Assembly: GCF_018687195.1 (NCBI RefSeq)
Contig: NZ_CP061321.1
Coordinates: forward strand, 620,001-684,000
Length of the DNA: 64,000 nt
Origin: Polynucleobacter sp. MWH-UH2A
Lineage (GTDB): Bacteria; Pseudomonadota; Gammaproteobacteria; Burkholderiales; Burkholderiaceae
Reading direction: 5' to 3'
In this document: in pieces, positions 1 to 6,774 of the stretch
Layout: each line of letters starts with the position of its first letter
Numbering within the stretch: the first letter of the stretch is position 1
The notes under the pieces: model-generated
Database searches by the model: none
The model's input: only the letters and a program-made list of their open reading frames with translations
What the model was told of the DNA's origin: nothing
Made by a program: the position numbers and the translations under genes

Positions 1-165
1 GCCTTTGTCACGATAAATCTGATTCCATGTTAGTTGCGTGATTTTTTGAAAAGTAGCATAGACTTTCTGTTGCTCATCTAATTCCAAGGTCTCCCAGTTA
101 GATAGAAAGACTGGACTATTCAGATCAAGCTCAACTAATAGCTCAGGCTTTACGTTTCGCGCCAT
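1..165 (-). CDS. Probable toxin of a type II toxin-antitoxin pair (3' end outside window)
   Basis: Reading on the minus strand from ATG at 165 to the window edge gives about 55 residues, with no stop seen. The visible part starts MARNVKPELLVELD and ends in LTWNQIYRDKG. The final 'LTWxQxYRDKG' block resembles the N-terminal half of small RelE/ParE-like toxins that I recall paired with antitoxins of about 90 residues. The start overlaps the end of the upstream gene (143-433) by 23 bp, so the two are translationally linked. The toxin assignment rests on recalled family appearance and gene order; the catalytic C-terminal half is not visible. It lies just outside the tRNA-Lys fragment array, so it probably marks the old chromosomal flank. 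Confidence 0.5.
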   Translation of the reverse strand, partial: MARNVKPELLVELDLNSPVFLSNWETLELDEQQKVYATFQKITQLTWNQIYRDKG

Positions 166-433
166 GTGCTTTAGTCATTTTCAATTTGGAAAGGTCAGTA
201 GCTTTCGGTGGAGTTTTTTGTGCCCAGGCTAAAGCTGTTGATAAATCCTTTTTGACGGCTGGTGTATGCATCCATTTTTCATTGTCTGGGATAACGGTGG
301 CAGTGCGAATCACCCAAACGCCAGGCTCTGGAGTTTCTACTAAAACCTGGCGACCTGCATGTTCTTTCCCAAGCGAAATTTGACCACTAGAGCCGATTGA
401 TTTGATGGTTGGATGATCTATAACTGCGCCCAT
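143..433 (-). CDS. AbrB/antitoxin-like small protein
   Basis: A 96-residue protein. Its first half (about residues 10-50) has a swapped-hairpin-like pattern: GSSGQISLGKEHAG, then a segment rich in V and I, then VIPDNE. This is reminiscent of AbrB/SpoVT-type antitoxin DNA-binding folds. The C-terminus is lysine-rich (KMTKAHGAKRKA). It overlaps the toxin-like gene downstream by 23 bp, the usual antitoxin-first layout. An antitoxin that binds its own promoter and neutralises the partner is the best reading, but no defining motif proves it. The upstream sequence holds only the att remnant region (434-887). Confidence 0.5.
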   Translation of the reverse strand: MGAVIDHPTIKSIGSSGQISLGKEHAGRQVLVETPEPGVWVIRTATVIPDNEKWMHTPAVKKDLSTALAWAQKTPPKATDLSKLKMTKAHGAKRKA

Positions 434-551
434 GGCATTCTCCTATATTCATGCAGCATGAAAGCATTATAGCATGATTTATCTAAATAATACCCCTCCA
501 AACCAGAAAAATCTGAGGGTAGATAGGCTTGGGGTATGTAGAGGTAAAAGA

Positions 552-582
552 AAAAGCCCCTAGATTTCTCTAGAGGCTTTTG
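552..582. terminator. Hairpin terminator attached to tRNA-Lys fragment 1
   Basis: Arms AAAAGCCCCTAGA and TCTAGAGGCTTTT form a 13-bp stem with one mismatch and A/T tracts on both sides, so it could act in both directions. Nearly the same hairpin precedes the tRNA fragments at 22729 and 31514, and a different-sequence hairpin precedes the one at 28246. It therefore appears to travel with the att unit. Confidence 0.7.
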
Positions 583-588
583 TATAAC

Positions 589-633
589 TGGTGGGTCGGG
601 CGAGATTCGAACTCGCGACCAACGGATTAAAAG
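589..633 (-). repeat. tRNA-Lys 3'-end fragment 1 (attachment-site remnant)
   Basis: These 45 nt match the 3' end of the intact tRNA-Lys at 38121-38196 from the CCA back through the T-arm to the anticodon loop, then diverge. The D-arm and 5' acceptor strand are missing, so this cannot be a working tRNA. Such 3'-end copies are what integrative elements leave at the far side of a tRNA insertion. The following about 100 bp (634-735) match the flank of fragment 2 at 28291-28390 at roughly 80% by eye. The rest of the gene-free stretch 434-887 shows no coding sequence I can support. Confidence 0.85.
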
Positions 634-692
634 AAGTCGTGGGTCTTCAAAACCCTATATAGCATATGGCTATGAGCGACCAAAATATGAAC

Positions 693-713
693 GTGCGATT
701 GACTGTGCGATTG
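693..713 (+). repeat. Paired GTGCGATTG words (arm-site-like)
   Basis: GTGCGATTG occurs at 693-701 and 705-713, a 12-bp period. The same pair with the same period follows tRNA fragments 2 (28350-28370) and 3 (31618-31638), and a single copy lies at 38020-38028 beside the intact tRNA. The position beside an att core and the spacing resemble arm-type integrase binding sites. That function is inferred. Confidence 0.5.
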
Positions 714-887
714 CTTTTTGGTGCAAAGTTCTAATCCGTGGACCGGATTTCGAACTTTTGAGCGTTACTTAAGTAACGGTACTTCTTCTTGCGGGGGCGC
801 TGGTTGAGGAGGAGATTTGATGAATTGCTTAAATCTGCTGGTATTAAATAGCAAGCCGCTTTGGCGGCCTGTTATTCGCATTAAAAA

Positions 888-1196
888 TTAAGCTTTTTTT
901 GCGTAAGCAGAGCACCAGCCTTTACCGGAAACTTGTTTGCCGGCAAACAAAGAGCAACCACCTGTAGCAGCATCGGCTTTTCCCTGGAATAAAGCGCAGT
1001 TACTACATTGCTGACCAGCAGCGTATTTGGCGTACTTTGCCTTGTCTACTTTCGAGGCATCTGCCTTGTAGCCTAATGCAGCAGCTTGTGGATCGGCCTC
1101 AGCAACCATGGCTTGGGCTTGAACCTTACCGTTTAATGCCAAAGTGCAAGCACCAGCGGCGGACAAAATCATAAATTGACGACGAGTGGATTTCAT
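888..1196 (-). CDS. High-potential iron-sulfur protein (HiPIP)
   Basis: A 102-residue precursor with a Tat-type leader (STRRQFM near residues 3-9, then a hydrophobic stretch ending near AQA at 27-29). The mature part has four cysteines, C64, C67, C81 and C95, in the HiPIP pattern C-x2-C-x13-C-x13-C that holds one [4Fe-4S] cluster. HiPIPs are soluble periplasmic one-electron carriers. The gene sits 80 bp after tsdA on the same strand, and HiPIP is a known electron acceptor for thiosulfate dehydrogenase in some sulfur oxidisers, so an electron-carrier role for the neighbour is a natural inference. Confidence 0.9.
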   Translation of the reverse strand: MKSTRRQFMILSAAGACTLALNGKVQAQAMVAEADPQAAALGYKADASKVDKAKYAKYAAGQQCSNCALFQGKADAATGGCSLFAGKQVSGKGWCSAYAKKA

Positions 1197-1275
1197 ATGG
1201 ACTCCAGATTAAGTGTAAAAATTTAAATAAATTCCAATAAAAACATTGTGAGTTATTTCTGATCTCGGGTTAACT

Positions 1276-2238
1276 CTACACGCCTTTATCTAAAACAGGT
1301 TTCAATCGCTTCATATTTTCCAATAATGGCTGGAATGGGCCGTACTTATGTTGCTCGGCAGAAGCGCCATCTACATAAGGGGGGAATGCTGCATCAACTG
1401 GCTTATTCCAGCGAGCAGGAAAATCTTTATCTAAATTCGATTTGACTGGACGTGGCTTACTTAGGATATAACCAGCTACATCATAAGCTTGCTCATCGGA
1501 TAGCATTGGCTGACCATGTGATGTGCCGAGGGGCATATTAGTCTTTATGAATGCTGCTGCCGTTAATAAACGGTTCATACCGGCACCGTTATTAAACGTA
1601 TCCTTTCCCCATAATGGTGGGAATGTATAGCCTTTTGCTTCACCCACTTTTCCGTTCCTCAGTCCAGCACCATCTTGGCCATGACATGCCGCGCATTTTT
1701 CAGCATATACCTTCTCGCCCAAGGCTGGATTAGACGCTCTATCTGGAGGGGTGTATTTTGGCAATCCTTGGCCCTCTACAGCGCTGCCTACTGGAACACC
1801 TTTAGACAAGAAGTGAATATAGGTAGCAAAAGCTTTCATTTCTCGGCTATCAAATGGAAGCACTTTGCCATTCATACTTCTTTCCATGCAACCATTGACC
1901 CGTTCTTCAATAGTGCTGACATCGTTTTCACGTCCCCTGTATTGAGGAAATGTTGCTTGCGCGCCAACCCATGGCATAGCAAACTTTTTTGTCGCAGCCT
2001 CCTGATGGCAGTTAGTGCAGGCTAAGTTATTGCCGGCATAACGCATTTTTTTATCAGCAACTTCTGGGCCAATAACTTCAAATGTTTTTTCGGATAAATG
2101 TTTTCCATAGCGCACTAAACGACCATAGTGATCATTTGGAAGGCTATCGACGTCATACTTTTTACTAATATCGTCGGTTTGCGCAATGGCAAAAAGTGGG
2201 GCGATGAGGATTATTGGTAAAAACTTATGGAATTTCAT
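1276..2238 (-). CDS. tsdA: Thiosulfate dehydrogenase, dihaem cytochrome c (TsdA type)
   Basis: A 320-residue periplasmic protein with a signal peptide (about 1-19) and two class I cytochrome c haem sites, CTNCH at 74-78 and CAACH at 182-186. Between them NGCMERSMNG carries C117, matching the cysteine that ligates haem 1 in TsdA enzymes, which join two thiosulfates into tetrathionate. The RYAGNNLACTNCH context and the AMPWVG and PQYRGRE blocks are also TsdA-like. The downstream HiPIP is a likely electron partner. Two FNR-like palindromes lie in the 193-bp divergent region shared with the YeeE/YedE genes. Related dihaem SoxA/TsdB-type cytochromes are the alternative, but C117 argues for TsdA. 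Confidence 0.85.
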   Translation of the reverse strand: MKFHKFLPIILIAPLFAIAQTDDISKKYDVDSLPNDHYGRLVRYGKHLSEKTFEVIGPEVADKKMRYAGNNLACTNCHQEAATKKFAMPWVGAQATFPQYRGRENDVSTIEERVNGCMERSMNGKVLPFDSREMKAFATYIHFLSKGVPVGSAVEGQGLPKYTPPDRASNPALGEKVYAEKCAACHGQDGAGLRNGKVGEAKGYTFPPLWGKDTFNNGAGMNRLLTAAAFIKTNMPLGTSHGQPMLSDEQAYDVAGYILSKPRPVKSNLDKDFPARWNKPVDAAFPPYVDGASAEQHKYGPFQPLLENMKRLKPVLDKGV

Positions 2239-2289
2239 ATGGAACCCTAATGTTGGTTAAAAATTCTAGTCATTAACTCTTGACGCAGC

Positions 2290-2303
2290 ATGATCTATGT
2301 CAT
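2290..2303. promoter_or_regulatory. FNR/CRP-like palindrome (weak)
   Basis: ATGATctatGTCAT has two mismatches to the TTGAT-N4-ATCAA consensus. It lies 52 bp upstream of the tsdA start and faces both divergent units. Confidence 0.35.
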
Positions 2304-2319
2304 GAAAAGAGTCTTTTGC

Positions 2320-2333
2320 ATGATTTAGATCAA
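2320..2333. promoter_or_regulatory. FNR-like box between tsdA and the YeeE/YedE operon
   Basis: ATGATttagATCAA differs from the FNR consensus TTGAT-N4-ATCAA at one base. It is centred about 34 bp upstream of the likely -35 element at 2361. The FNR-type regulator encoded at 6058-6774 is a candidate to bind it. Confidence 0.55.
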
Positions 2334-2360
2334 ATACATTTGTTTAACCGCTTTAAAAAC

Positions 2361-2408
2361 TTGACTTTGTTGATTGATTTAATATTATATAACTTAATAT
2401 ATTATTAA
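2361..2408 (+). promoter_or_regulatory. Promoter with overlapping AT-rich inverted repeat
   Basis: TTGACT (2361-2366) and TATTAT (2383-2388) with a 16-bp spacer look like a sigma-70 promoter for the operon starting at 2432. The arms TTAATATTATAT (2379-2390) and ATATATTATTAA (2397-2408) pair at 10 of 12 positions around a 6-bp spacer and cover the -10. That is a typical place for a repressor operator. The ArsR-type protein encoded later in this operon (5415) is the obvious candidate, since the BigR/SqrR group is known to use AT-rich palindromes. Confidence 0.55.
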
Positions 2409-2431
2409 AACCTTAAATGAGGCCAATTAGT

Positions 2432-2959
2432 ATGGAAACGACAAGCGGACAGGCTAAGCAGATGCAATATATGAGCCCCCTTATGGCGGGAATTTTGCTA
2501 GGACTGGTTTTGCTGGCAACTTTTGTCACTACTGGTCATGGTCTTGGGGCTACTGGCTTTACTACTAGATTGACTGCCTGGATTGGGATGCATGCCGCCC
2601 CGGTTGCTACTAGCGCTAATGATTATCTGGGTGGCATGGTGGAGGATGGAAACCCACTGAGTGCCTGGATTACATGGCAGGTAATTGGCGTGGCAATCGG
2701 TGCACTCTTATCAGCATTTCTAGCAAAGCGAATTCAAATTCAATTAGATGGAAAAAAATACCTAGGTGGTGCTAAGCGTCCTGTTACAGCTCTACTGGGC
2801 GGATTGCTAGCTGGTTTTGGTGCGCGTGTTGCCGCAGGCTGTACCAGTGGTCTTGGGCTATCTGGGGCAGCAGTACTGAGTTTGGCTGGATTTACTTTTT
2901 TAGTCACATTCTTTGCAGTTGGACTTCTGGCTAGTCGCTTGATGAAAGAGGAAAAGTAA
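2432..2959 (+). CDS. YeeE/YedE-family membrane protein (sulfur transport), part 1
   Basis: About 175 residues with several membrane segments. The motif GARVAAGCTSGLGLSG in the C-terminal half is the conserved cysteine-containing signature of the YeeE/YedE family, whose TsuA members import thiosulfate. I start it at ATG 2432, which has GAGG nine bases upstream; ATG 2417 lacks a ribosome site. The family is often split into two half-size proteins, and the next gene is the other half, one base apart. The divergent tsdA fits a job in moving a reduced-sulfur compound. Confidence 0.82.
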   Translation: METTSGQAKQMQYMSPLMAGILLGLVLLATFVTTGHGLGATGFTTRLTAWIGMHAAPVATSANDYLGGMVEDGNPLSAWITWQVIGVAIGALLSAFLAKRIQIQLDGKKYLGGAKRPVTALLGGLLAGFGARVAAGCTSGLGLSGAAVLSLAGFTFLVTFFAVGLLASRLMKEEK

Positions 2960-2960
2960 G

Positions 2961-3530
2961 ATGAGTGAAATTTTATCGGGACTTCTTTTGGGAATGGGGT
3001 TTGGTTTTGTACTGGAGCGTGCCGGTTTCGGTAATCCCAATAAGTTAACGGGGCAATTTCGCTTAAGCGATTGGTCTGTATTTAAGGTGATGTTTACTGC
3101 GATTGTGTTTGCATCGGTTGGGCTATTTCTCCTGGAGAAGATTGGTCTTGTAGATGCGGGCAATCTATTTGTGCCCCCAGCGTTTCTGGGAGCAGCAGCA
3201 ATTGGAGGAGCATTGGTGGGCGCAGGATTTGCAATTGGGGGTTATTGCCCCGGAACTTCGGTTGTCGGATTTATGTCTGGACGCATTGATGCCGCAATCT
3301 TCTTAATTGGATTGCTATTGGGAACGGTCTTGTTTGCTGGAATTTATCCAGGTATCGAATTCCTAACAACGTTTGGCGAATATTCAAAAGCAGATTCATT
3401 GCCAGATGCCCTGAATGTATCAGCGCTATCTGTCGATGTGGTGATGGTTATTGCAGCAATCGGAGTGTTTATTCTGGGATCTTGGATGGAAAAGAAATGC
3501 AAGAGCTCTGGTTGCGGAACTTCGGTCTAA
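2961..3530 (+). CDS. YeeE/YedE-family membrane protein (sulfur transport), part 2
   Basis: A 189-residue integral membrane protein with a family-typical start (LLLGMGFGFVLERAGFG). The second conserved cysteine signature GGYCPGTSVVG lies near residue 95, followed by an SGRIDA block. It starts one base after the stop of the previous gene, so the two are translated together and probably form one transporter from two half-proteins. The last residues (KKCKSSGCGTS) add two cysteines on a hydrophilic tail, which could hand sulfur to a partner; that is speculative. Its substrate (thiosulfate, sulfide or persulfide) cannot be told from sequence. Confidence 0.82.
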   Translation: MSEILSGLLLGMGFGFVLERAGFGNPNKLTGQFRLSDWSVFKVMFTAIVFASVGLFLLEKIGLVDAGNLFVPPAFLGAAAIGGALVGAGFAIGGYCPGTSVVGFMSGRIDAAIFLIGLLLGTVLFAGIYPGIEFLTTFGEYSKADSLPDALNVSALSVDVVMVIAAIGVFILGSWMEKKCKSSGCGTSV

Positions 3531-3548
3531 TTTTTAAAGGAGAAGTGT

Positions 3549-3782
3549 ATGTCTAAAAAATCTACCGTAGCAGCATTAGCTCTAGCTTTGGCTGGCCTAT
3601 CAGTGGCCCCATTGGCGCACTCGGCTGATGCACCAACAACTCCAGCAGGTGCGGAGCAAAAAAATCCTTGTAGCCCTAAAAAGGAGTCCGCCAATCCATG
3701 CGGACCGGCAAAGAAAAAGGCAGCCAATCCCTGTGGACCAGCTAATCCTTGTGGCCCTAAAAAGCGTAAAGCTGCAGAGTAA
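3549..3782 (+). CDS. Small exported NPCGP-repeat protein
   Basis: A 77-residue protein preceded by a good ribosome site (AAAGGAG). Residues 1-25 form a Sec signal peptide ending ahead of ADAP. The mature 50 residues are lysine- and alanine-rich and contain NPC four times: NPCSP, then NPCGP three times. I know no enzyme of this form. Repeated exposed cysteines in a periplasmic peptide within a sulfur operon suggest sulfur-carrier or metal-binding behaviour, but nothing proves either. The DNA is not visibly a frameshifted remnant. Confidence 0.75.
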   Translation: MSKKSTVAALALALAGLSVAPLAHSADAPTTPAGAEQKNPCSPKKESANPCGPAKKKAANPCGPANPCGPKKRKAAE

Positions 3783-3789
3783 TTAATCA

Positions 3790-4416
3790 ATGCTCACCCA
3801 ATCCAATCTTTGGTTAGCAGCGCAGGAGCTGGCAAGTATTCAGATGCAGTACGCCAAGTCTGGTCGCACTATAAGCGAGGCCGCGCTATGCGGTGCCAAG
3901 GAATTCGTTGAGTGGCAGCATTATCCAAGTGACGACCTAGTAGATGAAGTGAGTGGCTATGAGTTTTATTACCATGCCCATTCTTCCGATGAAATGCCGA
4001 GCGGAGAGCACGGGCATTTTCATGTAATTAAGCGTGATAAAGACTCTTTTTATCATTTAATTGGGATTGCCTTAAATCAGCAGGGGATCCCAGTGCGTTT
4101 GTTTACTACCAATCAATGGGTAACTGGTGAGGATATGGTGGATGCGATGCGAGTCATTCAATCTCTAAGTAGTTTTGAGATGGCCGTCAAAGGTCGCATG
4201 GCTCCAGTCTGCAGATGGATAAGCGCCTTAATTAGACTATTTTTTGTAGAAATTGAAGTGCTTATTTTGGAGCGAGATCAAAAGATCCATCACTTAACAA
4301 AAGAATTTGGTGATCGAAAGCTCGCGCTAGATTCAAAAGAAAATCATGTATTAACTGAGCGAAAGATTGACTTGATGGGTCGTCTTTCTGAGTGTTTATT
4401 GGATGTAAATTCATAA
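3790..4416 (+). CDS. Conserved protein of unknown function (DUF6969-like)
   Basis: A 208-residue soluble protein with no signal peptide. The N-terminal two thirds contain an EHGHFHVI histidine cluster near residues 75-82 and NQWVTGE near 108; the last 50 residues are charged and helical. I recall a family (DUF6969) with this GHFH signature that sits beside sulfur-related genes, but the match is from memory. It begins 7 bp after the NPCGP gene and ends 10 bp before the sulfurtransferase ATG, so it is inside the sulfur operon. The histidine cluster might bind a metal. Function not assigned. Confidence 0.7.
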   Translation: MLTQSNLWLAAQELASIQMQYAKSGRTISEAALCGAKEFVEWQHYPSDDLVDEVSGYEFYYHAHSSDEMPSGEHGHFHVIKRDKDSFYHLIGIALNQQGIPVRLFTTNQWVTGEDMVDAMRVIQSLSSFEMAVKGRMAPVCRWISALIRLFFVEIEVLILERDQKIHHLTKEFGDRKLALDSKENHVLTERKIDLMGRLSECLLDVNS

Positions 4417-4426
4417 AGGGGTGTAT

Positions 4427-5404
4427 ATGAAAAAGATGCAATGGCTTTTAGCTGTCGTTTTAAGTGGATTAGTTAGTCTGGCCCAAGCGATCAACTTGCC
4501 TGGCCCTGTAGTTAGTGCTGATTGGTTGTCTAATAATCTATCTGAGGTTCAGGTGATTGAAGTGAGAACTGATCTCGCTAGCTACCTGAAAAATCCAGAA
4601 TTTGATATTGATAAAAAAACAGGCAAGAAGTTTTTGGTTGAAGTGGGTGGTCATATAACAAATTCCAGTCTTTTGGATTTTAAAAAGGTGCGTGCAGAGC
4701 GAATTGTTGATGTTAAAAAAATCAAGTTTTTGATTCCAGAAAAAGCTGATTTTGAGAAGTTGGTGCAATCCCTTGGCATAAACTCTGATAAGCCAATTGT
4801 GCTTGTTCCTATTGGTCAAGATATGTCTGATATTGACGAGGCATTAAGGACCTATTGGACATTTAAGGTCTACGGCGAAGATCAAGTTGCCGTGCTGGAT
4901 GGTGGTATTGCTGGTTGGTTAGGTGAGGGACGCAATTACGAAACTGCTAACAATCAAAAAGCAGCTGGTAACTGGTCCGCAAAAGCCTATCGTAAAGAAT
5001 TGATTGCTAGTTCTGATGAAGTTGCTGCCGCATCAAAAGGCGGTAAACCACAATTGCTAGATGCTCGTCAGCCTGCGCAGTATTTAGGACTTGCTAAGCG
5101 TCCTGATGTCATGACATTTGGCCATATTGCTGGTTCTAAAGAATTGGCTCCTGAGTTATTGGCAAAGCCAACCAATGGCGCTTTATATTTCTGGCAGAAA
5201 AATACTTATGATGCCTTATTGGCGGCTAACGGACTAAGTGCAAAAGGTCCAACAATTGCTTATTGCAACACTGGGCATTTGGCAGCGGGTGGCTGGTTTG
5301 TCATGTCTGAGCTTGTAGGTAATAAATCAACCAAGCTGTATGATGGCTCTCTATACCTTTGGACATTAGAAGGGCGTCCTTTGGTAGGTGTGCCACTTAA
5401 CTAA
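4427..5404 (+). CDS. Exported rhodanese-type sulfurtransferase (two domains)
   Basis: A 325-residue protein with a signal peptide (about 1-21). It has two rhodanese-like domains: an N-terminal one without an active cysteine and a C-terminal one with the loop IAYCNTGHLAAG, where C280 is the expected persulfide-forming residue. DARQPAQYLG before it is the usual domain start. It would transfer sulfane sulfur, for example from thiosulfate, in the periplasm. I use ATG 4427, which follows AAAGGGG; GTG 4421 is less likely. Placement after the sulfur transporters and before a persulfide-sensor-like regulator supports the role. Confidence 0.82.
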   Translation: MKKMQWLLAVVLSGLVSLAQAINLPGPVVSADWLSNNLSEVQVIEVRTDLASYLKNPEFDIDKKTGKKFLVEVGGHITNSSLLDFKKVRAERIVDVKKIKFLIPEKADFEKLVQSLGINSDKPIVLVPIGQDMSDIDEALRTYWTFKVYGEDQVAVLDGGIAGWLGEGRNYETANNQKAAGNWSAKAYRKELIASSDEVAAASKGGKPQLLDARQPAQYLGLAKRPDVMTFGHIAGSKELAPELLAKPTNGALYFWQKNTYDALLAANGLSAKGPTIAYCNTGHLAAGGWFVMSELVGNKSTKLYDGSLYLWTLEGRPLVGVPLN

Positions 5405-5414
5405 GAATATTCGT

Positions 5415-5732
5415 ATGCCCGTCTTAAAAACTAATATCAACCTCAAAAAGATGCAGTCATCAGCAGATGATGCCTGCCGTTTGATGAAAGTGTTATCCAA
5501 TAGAGATCGGATGATGCTGTTGTGTCAGATTAGTCAAGGTGAGAAGTGTGTCAGTGAGCTTGAAGAATGTCTTGATATACATCAGCCAACCTTATCTCAA
5601 CAATTGACTGTTTTGAGAAATGAAGAATTAGTTCAGACCAGAAGAGAGGGCAAGCAAATTTATTATTCCCTCTCTAATGAGGTGGCATTAGAGGTGATGG
5701 ATGTCTTGTATCGAAATTACTGTAGTAGATAA
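5415..5732 (+). CDS. ArsR-family repressor, persulfide-sensor-like (BigR/SqrR group)
   Basis: A 105-residue winged-helix protein. The helix-turn-helix contains DIHQPTLSQQLTVLR and the wing contains TRREGKQIYYSL, both very close to the BigR/SqrR/YgaV group. Cysteines are at 21, 37, 45, 52 and 103. C45 and C103 sit where BigR/SqrR carry the pair that forms a polysulfide bridge and releases DNA. I start at ATG 5415; the upstream GTG would overlap the sulfurtransferase. It likely represses this operon through the AT-rich palindrome at 2379-2408. An arsenic sensor is unlikely because no ars genes are present. Confidence 0.82.
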   Translation: MPVLKTNINLKKMQSSADDACRLMKVLSNRDRMMLLCQISQGEKCVSELEECLDIHQPTLSQQLTVLRNEELVQTRREGKQIYYSLSNEVALEVMDVLYRNYCSR

Positions 5733-5748
5733 CTAAAGGAGTTTGAAG

Positions 5749-5967
5749 ATGAAATGCAACGTTGGTGGTGTCGATCGTATTTTGCGCATGGCAGTGGGAC
5801 TGGTATTAATAGGCTTGGCTGCTACTGGGATGGTTGGTGCTTGGGGGTGGATCGGTGTTGTTCCGCTTGCCACGGGTTTATTTAGATTTTGCCCGGCATA
5901 CCCAATCCTGAAAATTAACACCTGTGGAACTGGGGCTGCTTGCAAAGGCGGTCGCTGCGAGAAATAA
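5749..5967 (+). CDS. DUF2892 (YgaP transmembrane-like) small membrane protein
   Basis: A 72-residue protein starting at ATG 5749 behind AAAGGAG. It has the DUF2892 pattern: an N-terminal CNVGGVDRILRMAVG, two membrane helices and FCPAYPILKINTCG. The same domain is fused to rhodaneses (YgaP in E. coli), linking it to sulfur transfer. Cysteines flank the membrane segments, and a C-terminal CKGGRC adds two more. It closes the sulfur operon, 16 bp after the ArsR gene. Its biochemical role is not established. Confidence 0.8.
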   Translation: MKCNVGGVDRILRMAVGLVLIGLAATGMVGAWGWIGVVPLATGLFRFCPAYPILKINTCGTGAACKGGRCEK

Positions 5968-6057
5968 CTTCATCATTATTGGATGGCTTTTGCTTTCTGG
6001 ATTTGTAATGGTTGAAAGTAGCTATCCGTTTCATATTCATTTGGTGTAGTTAGTCGC

Positions 6058-6774
6058 ATGAAAACGATTGAGATTAAGAGCGCCTGGCAGGGCGTAAGTG
6101 ATTGTGAGAATTGCTCGATTAGAAGTTCGGCATTATTTGCTGAATTAAATGAGGATGACTTCTCAAAAATACACAGCCCCATTGATGACTTAAGTTTTGA
6201 TGCAAATACAGAGATTTATGCTCAAGGGGATTCAGCCCAGTCTTTGTATACATTGCGCAGTGGTTATGTAAAGATTTTGCATATTAACTCTGATGGCTCT
6301 GAACGTATCGTTAGGATCGTTTTGCCGGGTAATTTATTTGGCATGGAGGCATTGCTAGGCGATAGATATGAGCATGCTGCTGTTGCCTTGACTAATGCAC
6401 ATGTATGTCGAATTCCGAAGCAAATTATTGTGAGTTTGGGTGAAGAGTCGCCACGATTGCATAGGCAAATTGTTCGCAAGTGGGGAGAGGCTCTACTTCA
6501 ATCAGAATCTTGGTTTTCTGAAATCAATACCGGAAGAATTGAAGTGCGCTTAGCGCGATTTTTCCTCAAGTTGGCTAAAGAGTCTGGATCTCATGCTATT
6601 GCACCGCTCTTTAGACGTGAGGATATGGGTTTAATGATGGATGTCAAATTTGAAACAATTAGTCGGGCTTTGGCATCCATGGCAGAGCAGGGCCTTATTT
6701 CCAACATTACTAGACTATCTGTCCAGATCCCGAGCATCCAGGTGCTTCAAGAATTTGCTAAAAAGGGACTTTAG
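6058..6774 (+). CDS. Crp/Fnr regulator with FNR-type DNA specificity, three of four Fe-S cysteines
   Basis: A 238-residue protein with an N-terminal C16-x2-C19, a cyclic-nucleotide-type beta-roll (about 40-130), a dimer helix and a C-terminal HTH (about 185-225). The recognition helix KFETISRALASM has the E-x-x-S-R residues that read TTGAT-N4-ATCAA in FNR. C16, C19 and C117 (HVCRIP) align with FNR C20, C23 and C122, while the position of C29 is A25. A [4Fe-4S] oxygen sensor lacking one ligand, or a thiol/redox sensor, are both possible. FNR-like boxes elsewhere in the window are candidate targets. Its 3' end overlaps the convergent prenyltransferase gene by 17 bp. Confidence 0.85.
   Translation: MKTIEIKSAWQGVSDCENCSIRSSALFAELNEDDFSKIHSPIDDLSFDANTEIYAQGDSAQSLYTLRSGYVKILHINSDGSERIVRIVLPGNLFGMEALLGDRYEHAAVALTNAHVCRIPKQIIVSLGEESPRLHRQIVRKWGEALLQSESWFSEINTGRIEVRLARFFLKLAKESGSHAIAPLFRREDMGLMMDVKFETISRALASMAEQGLISNITRLSVQIPSIQVLQEFAKKGL

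Noticed and set aside
634..740. Short ORF through the fragment flank (MNVRLTVRLLFG...) as the end of an integrase
   Set aside because: About 15 residues, stops differ between copies, and no integrase catalytic motif is visible in any frame nearby.
1675..2025. 116-residue ORF antisense to tsdA
   Set aside because: It runs wholly inside a clear cytochrome gene, has no ribosome site, and reads as a shadow frame.
3527..3790. 87-residue minus-strand ORF over the NPCGP gene
   Set aside because: Its repeats (GPQGLA) are only the reverse reading of the NPCGP repeats. The plus-strand gene has signal peptide and ribosome site.
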